NCBI GenBank assembly: GCA_029721435.1
Contig: CM056577.1
Span: forward strand, 29,604,719 to 29,668,718
Reading direction: 5' to 3'
DNA: 64,000 bases
Source: Gymnothorax reevesii
Lineage: Eukaryota > Chordata > Actinopteri > Anguilliformes > Muraenidae
In this document: positions 1 to 11,400 of the stretch, piece after piece
Layout of the letters: each line of letters begins with the position of its first letter
Numbering within the stretch: the stretch's first letter is position 1
Notes under the pieces: model-generated
What the model saw: the letters and a program-made list of their open reading frames with translations, nothing else
What the model was told of the DNA's origin: nothing
The model's database searches: none
Program-made: the position numbers and the translations under genes

Positions 1-2324
1 AGGCGGTTACTTCTTTATCTTAACAGCTACTTCACAAGGACCCAGTGAAGGTCCCTTTTGTTTTGTAGGCCAAGACTTACATTTTACATTACTTTATACT
101 TAAAAATATATATTTTTTATGAATATCACAAACCACAGGAGCAGCCCATTCGGACAAGGCATGGTATTGAAGGAAGTATTTTGGTAAGACAGCATTCAAA
201 CACATCACAGTGAGTCCAGACTTATTAGCTCCTCCCTCTGTGGTCCACCAAGTAAGATGTAACAGCGTTAAATTCCAGAGGTCACAGTGACAGCGGGATC
301 GTCCTCGCCCAGCGTTCTCTGTATGCCTCCCTCTAGTGGCCAGGAGTGGTGGTAACAGACACAGAAATGCCAAGTTCGAGATTCAAGTACCTACTAAGAC
401 CAGCCGTCCTCTCTACGCTTAAAATCTGAAATGTTGAATTTACTTTAAAAATGTCAAATGGTTTTATGCAACAGTGTAGACTACCGCCTAAGAGTGGAAA
501 CCAATATTCATCAATCAAGCCACGAGGTAAAAAAACTTAAGTCTGGTGGGAACAATTAAAAAGGTATCTCAAAGTGAAAGTAACATCTCTGTTTTTTGCG
601 GGTGTACGCAACAAGCAGGGAGCAGAATTGCAGATTCGTGCCACTACCCAAGAACTTTCCTGTATGTGCCAAGGCTTTTTAAGCATTTCAGAGGCATATT
701 CTTTCTAAAATACGACACTACGCCCCTCCGACACATCCCACTAACCTGTTAACACATTTACAATGTCCTGTTTGAGCCCCTTTGGTACAGTATGTTTCAG
801 GCACAAGCAAAGCTTGAAAAGTGCGCACAGTCCAGCAATCAAAGCTTTATCACAACCCTTAAACGTAGCACTGAGAGAGCAATAACGCTTGTTGAAATAT
901 TGACACACGGTTCTGTCGCTCCTGCACATTGAATGTGAGTTGACACAGTGAGTTTTCTCTGATGTAAATGCGAAGGCACTGACACATTTGGTGTGTGCAT
1001 GAATCACAGGAGTTGACAGAACACAGCATTTCTCCTGTGGTCTGTTTGGTTTCATATGCCATCTACACTGCAGAAATCAGTAAGTATCAAAGTCCCACAA
1101 ATAAGTGTTTTCGCTTCACATTCAGACTTAATTTTTTCAGTCAATTTGACTGAGAGACAATTGCCACTGATGCGAGCTCATTCCACGCATGTCAAGTTTC
1201 AGTCTGTAGTTTCAGTCTGTTCTCTATGCTGTAAAATATCTAACCCAAACCAACCGTAATCAAAACAAACTAAAACTACCCACTTGAAAGAGAAACAATA
1301 TTTCATTCAAGTCCTGTTGCAAAGCTAAAACACTTGTTTTTGCAGTGTACCGCATACACTGCTGCAGAGATCACCAAATCCAAATCCAGCCCTGGTTTTC
1401 TTTTCAACCACAAAACTGACTGATCAATTACAGCTTCTGATTGGCTGGACTGCCAGTACACCTGACTCCCAGGTAAAGGGAGGGTGAAAAACCAGTAGTT
1501 TTGGCCCTCGATTTAGTGATCCCTGCTCCACTGGGACCAACAAATGAGCAGAGCACTGCAGTGTTATTTCATGAGAAATGAGTAGGATTCAGTGGTTTGG
1601 CCAGTTTACAGGGAATCCTGTGACTCCAGCCAGTCTTCTTTCCATCACTGCTAACTGTAGTGCTGAGGCTACTCATGTACACGATTTGATTAGAAAAGTC
1701 ATTTGCAACTCCATGACTGGCGCGAGATCAGGACACCAGTAGAGGGGGAAACAGATGCAAGAGGAGGCTTCAGCAGCAGAGGTGGGGCTGTGTGGCTTTG
1801 TCTGCTGCCCCCTGGTGGGGGTTCGTAAGCATAGCAGGGGAGGATGATGTTCGCGAACGCGGTGTGGCGCGGCAGTCCGTCCCATGGGTCAGCTCTGCTC
1901 CGTTTGGTTTGTGCGGCTGTGTGAGGAGCTGGCCTTGGGCTGAATGACCTGGGGGCGGGGTTTATGGTGCCACATGACCCGCTTGCAGCTCCGCCCCTGA
2001 CCCCTCATGCACCTATCCTCTGGCCCCGCCCCTTTAGTTCCCTTCGCTACCTCTCTACATTTACCCTTGAACCCCCCCCCCCCCGATATATTATATCTTC
2101 CCGAAATCTACAGCTAAAGAAATCAACTGGGAAGACCGATTATATCATTGATTGCACTGGTAATGCAGTTACGAATATAAAATAAAAAGGGCGTAAGGAA
2201 AGGCAGTTATGGTTATACACTGAGGGGGTGGGGCCTTCACTTAGAGGGCGGAGCCTGTTGGCTGAGTGACTGGCAGGTCAGTGCAGCCATTCAGAGAGGG
2301 TTTCAGGAGGAGAGGGGGCTGGTC
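1..2324 (-). other. 3'UTR and 3' flank of slc4a2, no other gene recognised
   Basis: Directly downstream of the slc4a2 stop codon. I see only short spurious ORFs and no clear AATAAA signal in minus orientation close to the stop, so the UTR end is not fixed. A C14-type homopolymer lies at about 2073-2086. About 1300-1600 contains fragments of fish dispersed repeats (phrases about 'ccactgggaccaac', 'ccagtttacag'). Confidence 0.5.
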
Positions 2325-2405
2325 TCAAACCGGCATGTGCATCTCAGAGTACTCGTCCTGACCCTCCTTCTCATCGAATGTGGGTTCCGCATCGTTGGCA
2401 TCCAG
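2325..2405 (-). CDS. slc4a2: slc4a2 coding exon 21 (C-terminal tail and stop)
   Basis: Encodes [15 protein letters not shown] and [11 protein letters not shown], then TGA at 2325-2327. AE2 ends LDANEAEPVFDEREG...[13 protein letters not shown] corresponds to the LDADD motif in AE1 reported to bind carbonic anhydrase II. Acceptor TTCCAG. Confidence 0.96.
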   Translation of the reverse strand: MDANDAEPTFDEKEGQDEYSEMHMPV

Positions 2406-5400
2406 CTGGAATACACAAACAGGGAGAAAAAAAGAGGCATAGATGAATATAAAAAATACCGCATTATTGTACAAGCAGTTCTAAAACGGATCGGCACATA
2501 GTAACTGAGTTGCCTGCTATTGTCAATTCTGTGGCAGCATGGTAAGCAGGGCTTTCTAGCCAAGGTTTTTATTTTTTAAATGACAGTTATGCAGTCGATT
2601 ACCCTGCAGACCAATATGGGTCTAAAGGCCTTTCTCAAGGGCCCAACTACACTATTCTATTCTAGCACTATTCTTCTGAAGGATACACCGATGTAAACCA
2701 CCAAGCCACAGGGTACAGATATGACAACCACCAGGCCATACACCACCCTACTCGAGGTGGAGTCCTAGCTCTGTTTGAATAGAATATTAACTTGTAACTG
2801 ACAGTTACGTCACAGTAGGAAGTAAAATTTTCTTATCCCATTAGCAAATCTCAAAATAAGCCAAACTGCCGCACATGACTAGAAGAGTTCTTTCAGTGTA
2901 ATTTACCAATTAAGTAATTGATAATTCAAAGTCTAACATGCAACTAAAATTAGATTTTTCGTGTATGCAGTGAGGTTTATTGGCTGATCTCAGATCAGAT
3001 CGCAGTGCCATGTATTTTCTGAACTGAAATCAGAGCACAGTGACAGGAAAATGCAAAACAACCAGTACCTCACCTCATTTTTAGCTTTCGGGCAATTTAA
3101 ATATTTAACTTTATCTTACTTCACTTCCAGCTGTTCTTATTTTAGCTGACTCATTTGTTTTTATCTTAACTACCCTTTTGGGTTCATTACCAGGCCCCTC
3201 CCCTAGGGGCCCAGGTTAAGCAATGATCGTGTGTGTGTGTGTGTGTGTGTTTCTGTCAGTCTGTCTGTCAGCCCGTGGCTGGGGCCAGGTCTGCTATCTC
3301 TGATTGCCTTGTTACTGGAATATTTTCACTTTTTATTATTTTTACTTTCCATATACACTGCCCAATCTAATGTTTCTAATTATACATGTGGTGTCTAGGA
3401 TCTTGTTTATTGTTTAATCGGCTATACTGCAAATGAGACATCTACCTCAATGCATTTCCGAGTTAAAATAAAGGTTGAATTAATGTTTGCTGCTCTCAGA
3501 TCGGGAAGTGCAGGGTAGGGCAAACGGCTCCCTCTGTTGGTGGACTCACGCATTGCATCTCGCGGCTGGTGAAGATGCGCGGCAGCAGGAGCATCTTGAG
3601 AGGGACTGTGAGGATGAGGACGAAGGGGAAGGCGAGGGAGGCGGCGGTCGACATGACGGCCCACAGCACAGCCAGGCACACCATCTGAATCGCGGTGAAC
3701 AGGTGCATGCGCAGGGTGCGAACCTGTGTGCACAGAGGAATATGGTCTGTCACCTCTGCCCCAGAGCACCATGCTTTCACAACAAACACACACACACACA
3801 CCTTGCGTACATAGATGTGGTCAGGGTAAGTACTGACCTTGCGTGCGTAGATGTGGTCGGGGCAAGTACTGACCTTGTGTACGTAGATGGGGTCGGGGTA
3901 AGTACTGACCATGCGTACGTAGATGTGGTTGGGGTAAGTACTGACCTTGCGTACGTAGATGTGGTCGGGGTAAGTACTGACCTTGCGCACGTAGATGTGG
4001 TCAGGGTAAGTACTGACCTTGCGTACGTAGATGTGGTCAGGGCAAGTACTGACCTTGCGTACGTAGGTATGGTCGGGGTAAGTACTGACCATGCGTACGT
4101 AGATGTGGTCGGGGTAAGTACTGACCTTGCGTACGTAGATGTGGTCAGGGTAAGTACTGACCTTGCGCACGTAGATGTGGTCAGGGTAAGTACTGACCTT
4201 GCGTACGTAGGTATGGTCGGGGTAAGTACTGACCATGCGTACGTAGATGTGGTCAGGGCAAGTACTGACCTTGCGTACGTAGGTATGGTCGGGGTAAGTA
4301 CTGACCTTGCGTACGTAGGTATGGTCGGGGTAAGTACTGACCATGCGTACGTAGATGTGGTCGGGGTAAGTACTGACCTTGCGTACGTAGATGTGGTCGG
4401 GGTAAGTACTGACCTTGCGCACGTAGATGTGGTCAGGGTAAGTACTGACCTTGCGTACGTAGATGTGGTCAGGGCAAGTACTGACCTTGCGTACGTAGGT
4501 ATGGTCGGGGTAAGTACTGACCATGCGTACGTAGATGTGGTCGGGGTAAGTACTGACCTTGCGTACGTAGATGTGGTCAGGGTAAGTACTGACCTTGCGC
4601 ACGTAGATGTGGTCAGGGTAAGTACTGACCTTGCGTACGTAGGTATGGTCGGGGTAAGTACTGACCATGCGTACGTAGATGTGGTCGGGGTAAGTACTGA
4701 CCTTGCGTACGTAGGTATGGTCGGGGTAAGTACTGACCATGCGTACGTAGGTATGGTCGGGGTAAGTACTGACCATGTGTACGTAGGTATGGTCGGGGTA
4801 AGTACTGACCTTGCGTACGTAGATGTGGTCGGGGTAAGTACTGACCTTGCGTACGTAGGTATGGTCGGGGTAAGTACTGACCTTGCGTACGTAGATGTGG
4901 TCGGGGTAAGTACTGACCATGCGTACGTAGATGTGGTCGGGGTAAGTACTGACCTTGCGTACGTAGGTATGGTCGGGGTAAGTACTGACCATGCGTACGT
5001 AGGTATGGTCGGGGTAAGTACTGACCTTGCGTACGTAGATGTGGTCGGGGTAAGTACTGACCTTGCGTACGTAGATGTGGTCGGGGTAAGTACTGACCTT
5101 GGGTACGTAGATGTGGTCGGGGTAAGTACTGACCTTGCGTACGTAGGTATGGTCGGGGTAAGTACTGACCATGCGTACGTAGATGTGGTCAAGGTAAGTA
5201 CTGACCTTGCGTACGTAGGTATGGTCGGGGTAAGTACTGACCTTGCGCACGTAGATGTGGTCAGGGTAAGCACTGACCTTGCGTACGTAGATGTGGTCGG
5301 GGTAAGTACTGACCATGCGTACGTAGATGTGGTCGGGGTAAGTACTGACCTTGCGTACGTAGATGTGGTCGGGGTGGTATTTGGGTGGCATAAGCAGAAG

Positions 5401-8400
5401 TAATATGCGCTCGGTGAGCTGAATTCCATTCAGTGACATCACACCCATGTAGAGGAAGATCCCGAACAACACCGCGAGGGGGATCTGCCGCAAGAGGTCT
5501 CCGATTACGATAGACAAACCTGGGGATGGAGGAGGCAGTGATGGAAGGATGAGAGGAGAACAGAAAGATGGAGACATGAGAAGAGTTGTGAGTTAATGCA
5601 CTGGCTCTTCATGTGAGCAATTCTCTCTATCCTCTTGAGTTTGACCCAAGCTCAGCCCTCTAATTTCTCTTTCACTATTCTTAAATTCCATATCTGACAT
5701 TTCAACTTGATTTTCTACTGTCTTGTAAGGTAACTTTTGAAGAGATTTCAATGCCAATGGAGTATTGTTGGTTAAACATAAAGTTAAATAATCATTGGAT
5801 AAGTTGACTGTGCACATTGCATGAATTACATTGGACTCTTACCCACTAAAATGGCGACCAACAGCGCAGTCACCCGCTGCTCCTTGACCTCCTGAATGCG
5901 GGGCTTGTCTCCAGGGGCGACGGCCTTGCTCATGACTGTGAGCGCGTTGACGTGGGTGACCGAGCGCACGGTGGCGGCAGCCAACCAGGGCAGGCCGAAC
6001 ATGGAGGTGATCCCGCCCACCGTGACAATGATCATCAGGTCCATGTGGAAGCCTGTGCCCTTAACGAGCATCCGCTCCTTCTTACTGAGGATCAGCCTGG
6101 GAGCCGAAACAGCAGGAGGGAGGGACAGGGAGGAGAGGAGAGAGGGAGAGGGGAGGAATGAGGAAAGGAGAGGGTGATGAGTTGTCAGAGTTGGCAACTA
6201 AATGTAGATGGGGATTGAGAACATATGGTCCCATCCCACTGAAGAGTATAACTGCAGTTCCTAAACAGAAGGCCTGTTTCCAGCGAAGAAGTTCCTGGTA
6301 GTGTTTGGGGGGGCAGGAACTACTACAGGAATGTCCTCTCACTCGGCCCTCTCAACTGCCGTGTCTCCACTGAGAGGGCGAAGCAGGAGAACTCCTTTTA
6401 ACAACGCGACCCCTCGTCGTCTGCTGAGTTTTAAAAATGGTGACTATTTTGACGCTTTCTGTAGACGTTACATCCCGCCCTGAGTAAATCCAATCAGCGC
6501 CAAGTAAACCCCAAGCCCCACCCAGAAGTTTTTCAGGGCCGTTCAGAGTACCTGCTCCAATGCAGGGACTTTTTTAGCCCCTGTAAAAGTTCCGGAACTC
6601 TGTCCAGCGGTGGAGGCACGCAACAACGGGCCCGGCCCAGTAAAATTACCCCGAAGTTCCTGCGGTGGAAACAGGTCTAAAGAGAGCTGCAACATGAGGG
6701 TTCCAGAGAATTAGGACACGAGGCCATTTTATTTCCATTACATTATCGGGCACTGTCTGCAAGTTCATTTGTTTTTTTTTTTGTTTTCTCTTTTCTCAAG
6801 TCTAAGAATTTCCTCCCTGATGCTTGTCGAAACTATTGCTGGCTAGAATATCATATATCCACACAAATTAATACATTTCCCTGCCAAGAAAAGAACAAAA
6901 AAAATTCTACAATTTCCATTGTGCCCAACGCCTCAGTTTTGCGTGATGGAAACAAAATGGCTCCAGTTGTTGCAACTCTCTTTATGTAGGGACTCTAAAC
7001 ACGACACAGAGGGTTTAAAGTGCTTGAAAGTCCGAAAAAAAGACACTGAAACAAGACCTGTGTCATTCTGTAGGTCTTAGTGAGCAGATAAAGAAAATGC
7101 AAAAATAAAAAAAATCTCAGACTTTCAAGCACTTTAAACCCACTGTGATGATCTTTGAAATGTCAGGATTTCGGAATTCAACTGATGTCACAGCATAGTG
7201 GTTAGGTGACCAGAAATGATTGTGGCATATTCAGATTGAACAGTAAAATCGCGCATTTGTGATCTCACATGCTAACGAGTTGGCAGAAGAAGGGAATTCT
7301 ATGCATTACAGGCAAACACTATGCAAGGAAATTTAATGAGGAGCCACAGAGAAGACTGCTTTTGGCCCATATGTAATCCACTGGGCAATTTTCCGAGCAG
7401 TTTCCTCATTACAATTAATCAAAGAGCAGATTTAGATTCAAAAGACTACTGTGCCTGCAGCATTGTAATGTTCAGAGCACGCAACTCCATGCCTTAAAAT
7501 GCCGGACACTCACGAGGTGATCTGCGTCTCCATGAAGATGAGAATGAAGACCAGCAGGGCGGGGAGGATGCTGGCGGCCATCATCCAGATGGGGAACTGT
7601 CCGTTCGACCCCAGCGGGTTAATGATCCAGCCCCGCTTCCCCGGGCTGGTTACGGAGAAGCCACTTGGCACACTCAGTTTCTACAGACGGAGAGGGCAAA
7701 CGGTAAAATCGAAACATGATCAGGGTCACACATGACCAGGAGGCCAACATGAATGGCAACTGTAGTTGCCCAATGGTGTAAGATATCAAAAACAGATGCT
7801 GCTGAAAACCTATCATGCAGCAACTTGTTTAAAAGAGCTCGCGCGGGGGGGGAGGGTTAGGGGAGCCGCTCCCGCAGGGGAGCTCTTTTAAACAAGTTGC
7901 CACATGATAGGTTTTCAACCGCTCAGGATAATTAAATTAATTAAATAATAAAATTTTTTATTCCTTGAAAATTTATTCAGCGCTCAAAGGGTTAATGTTC
8001 AAATGTTCAAAGTTGGCCAAGGGGAAATTTAGCACAAATATTTGGTAGAACAATACTGTGCAAAAATTTTAGGCACCCCACACTTTTAAAGATTTACATC
8101 TGCCCTTAGATGTTTATTTCTTGTTTTCCTCATTAGTGTTGCTGTAGATTGAAAGTATATTTGAATTCTAAATCTTTATTTAAAAAATTGTTTAATAAAT
8201 TTATGATGGTATTTCATTAAAAACAGTCGACACAGATAGCAACATCATCATGGCTGTCCGCAGTTGCTTGGAGGGACAGACATAAGTGGGACAGTCAGTC
8301 TGTAGAAGAACAGTGGCAAGTTTGAAACTCTGCTTGGAACAACCAAAGAGCCAATCATTAAATAGAACTTGCACAACAGGACATTGTCCCAAATTTTTAG

Positions 8401-11400
8401 GTAAAGCAGAGTCACACCTAATGTTGGTTTTATTTAATTTCTAACAGTTTACAATTCTGTATAGCACACCTCTCAGTTATTGGAAATTTTTAATTTAATT
8501 ATTTTTGCAAGCATATTTGCCTTATGAAATTACTTGAAATGTGCCAAAGACTTTTGCACTGTACTGTATACCTTCATGCTGTGACCAGAGTGGAATAGCT
8601 TGACATGTCACCAAGTAGAGGCAGAGATGAAATTTTAAAGGCAAGGCTTTACACAGTGCCAGATACTACTCCTAAATAACAAGACCTAGGTACGCTTTTG
8701 TTGTTGGTACGTGCTAAGCCTGGCAGGACTGAATAGCTGATTCTCAGGACTTGTCAATGTACTGTTCTAGAACTCCAAGGCTTTTAATCATGAGTGGGGA
8801 TTTAGACATCACTGCTAGAATGTTCAGTTAAGAATGCTCAAATCACTTGCTGGTGACCTAACAGCCTGAAGGGTCCGACAAGTTTGCCCAACTGTGGAGG
8901 GCAGGTTATGACATCACTCACCTGGGTGTAGATGTCCCGTATGCTGTAGTCCACCAGGACCATGATCAGGATAGCGATGGGGACCCCAAAATCTCCAATG
9001 ATCCTGCGGAGCTGAGGGGACAGAGCATGGTTAGTGTGCAGATTGAAACTACACTTGTTATTATTACACAAGCTTCATATTGTCCGCAAATATCGTTCCA
9101 TTGATGATTCTCTTCAACAGGTCAGTCTGTCAGGCCCAAGCACATTCTTTGTGGTCACTTCTGGCACGTGGAATTTCACCTCTCGAAACGGCATGGTTGT
9201 ACTAGCAAAAGCACTCTGTGTTGTATGGTGTTCTGAATAAACTTGCCTGCTAAAAGCCTGCAATCTAATGCAATCTGATGGGATTTGCTTAACCTCAATA
9301 TATTTATTTGAGCAAACAGATCTATAGAGCTGTCAGCTACTAAGAGAACAAAATGGAACTTGTTATTTCAGTCATGGGTGGAAAAATCCATGGTCACAAA
9401 GAATCACAATTGGCTGCTTAATTTAAAAGGCAAGGTAAGAAAAAAGAATTTGATGCAGGAGCAGGAATACTGAGGATCAGAATGTGGACATTATCTTCAG
9501 TAATTTTGTTCCTATTTTATAGCTTGGAAGTTGAAACTGACAACTGAAATCAGCTGAGATCAGCGAGGTGGAAGAAGCAATAATGAACTTCAAATTTTTG
9601 ACCCTGGGATGGTTCACGATCTGTGACTTTCATTTTGTAAGAATACAGATGTAGGTCAGAGGGCTCTTCATCTAGAGGTGAGTAGCCATTATCTATAAAT
9701 GAGAGGGACTGTAAAATGATGAACAAAGACCAAAACAACTGCTGTTCCAGAATTAATTCAACCCATAATTTTGTCTGAAATGTGCCATGAATCTTACTTT
9801 TGAGGTTCTTGGACCTGAGTTCAGGAACACTAGCAAGACAGCCCATACGTTTAGACACCCACAGCCCTGAGGGGGCCCAGACACATTACGGAAAAAGGGT
9901 GTGTGGGTGGGGTCTAAAGCAATCCTTTCAGGAAGGCCAGAATTATAATTCAGCTCTGCCTTAGTAGGTACTATTGGTCAGCCGTGTTATCGGTCAGTGG
10001 AACTATCGCTTACCGGCGCTACTGGTTAGCGGCGCTATCGGTTAGCAGTGCCATCGACTTGTGGTGCCATTGGTTAGCAGTGCCATTAGAGCACTATCAG
10101 CCCTGCAGACTCACCCTGCCAGGGAAAAAGGCGCTGTTCTTGAACTTGCGCAAATAAAAGGCAATGAAGAACGTTCCAGACATCAGGACCAGAGACAGGA
10201 GGGCGGTGTTGGGCTCCCCCAGAACCTTCGTAGGGCCCGGGACTGTGCCGTTGCCCAGCAACGGAGTTCCTGTGTCGTTCTCGGCTGTGCTGTTGTCCAG
10301 CGAACAGCGCTGGAGTGGGTGTTCCTGGAAGATCTGCAGAAAAAGAAAGTGTGGGTGAGATTCAAGACTCAGGTAATAATCTGATTCCAATCAACGTACT
10401 GTTTTATAGTTTTAAATTTAGCCTTGCACTCCTATTTTCCCCCTTCTGAGTGAAAAATATTGGCCTGTTTTAGGTCCTGGTATGCTTGTCTAGTGAAATT
10501 TTCTTACCATAGCCAAATTTTGTCATAATTATAATATCTCACCCCATTGCCAGTATTCTTTCCAATTTAGCAAAAAATAATTTATAGAAAAATGAAGCCT
10601 GAAATAGTTCTTGAGAATAATTTATTTGTTGGTTTGTGCAGTTCAAAAATCTGTACTTAGATTATTTGCATTGATTGACTCATTTTAGTCATCAGGTGCT
10701 GTCCAGCATCATAGTCGTGATTGTGGTCGTGATCGTCATCCGATGGCAAAATCTTTAAAAATCTTCTTCAAAACTAATGGCCCGATTGACTTCAAATTCA
10801 TTATGGACTCTCTTTGGGACAATGCCGTCCAAGTTAGCTCACAGTTTTGTGAAACCCCGCCCCCCTCATTTTTTATTAATTTTTAGACTTTTTTTTTTTA
10901 CCTCGGCCAAACAAAGCTCTTCTTGCCTCTGGTTGGTTACTTCCCCATGTGATGTCAAGAGGGGAAAGATTTTGAAATGGCTTGTAATAACTAATTGGTT
11001 GTTCACCAGGTGACATAACACGGGACCTTTTATGATCTGCTAATAAATTGAATCGTTTGCGCTTAATTAGGGCTAAAGAAAGAACCAACAGGATGGCAGC
11101 CCTCCAGGAACAGGGCAGGAGACCATTAGCTTACGCTATTCTTCTGACTTACAATACCTCTCAGGTCTGAGAATCTATTGGCCAGCGACATCGTCCTCAC
11201 CTTGCCCAGCTTGGAGAAGGTCTCATAGATGAAGATGAGGGAGATGAGGAAAGCAAAGATTTCCTGGGTGAATCGAGACACAAAGCAGACGAGGAAGCTG
11301 CCCTCGAAGGCTACCATGGTGACCACGATGATGATGAGCCAGAACCCGATCCACATCCGGCCCGTCAGGTACTCCATCCCGTTATCCCTGCAGAACTGCA

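Noticed and set aside
3802..5382. 36-bp repeat length suggesting a CRISPR array
   Set aside because: There are no spacers: units are directly adjacent. The setting is a vertebrate gene and no cas genes are present.
3487..5403. 638-codon plus-strand ORF and a 550-codon second minus-frame ORF, both made of a 12-residue repeat
   Set aside because: They follow from a 36-bp stop-free tandem repeat and have no homology outside it. Only the minus frame joining exons 19 and 20 has a biological anchor.
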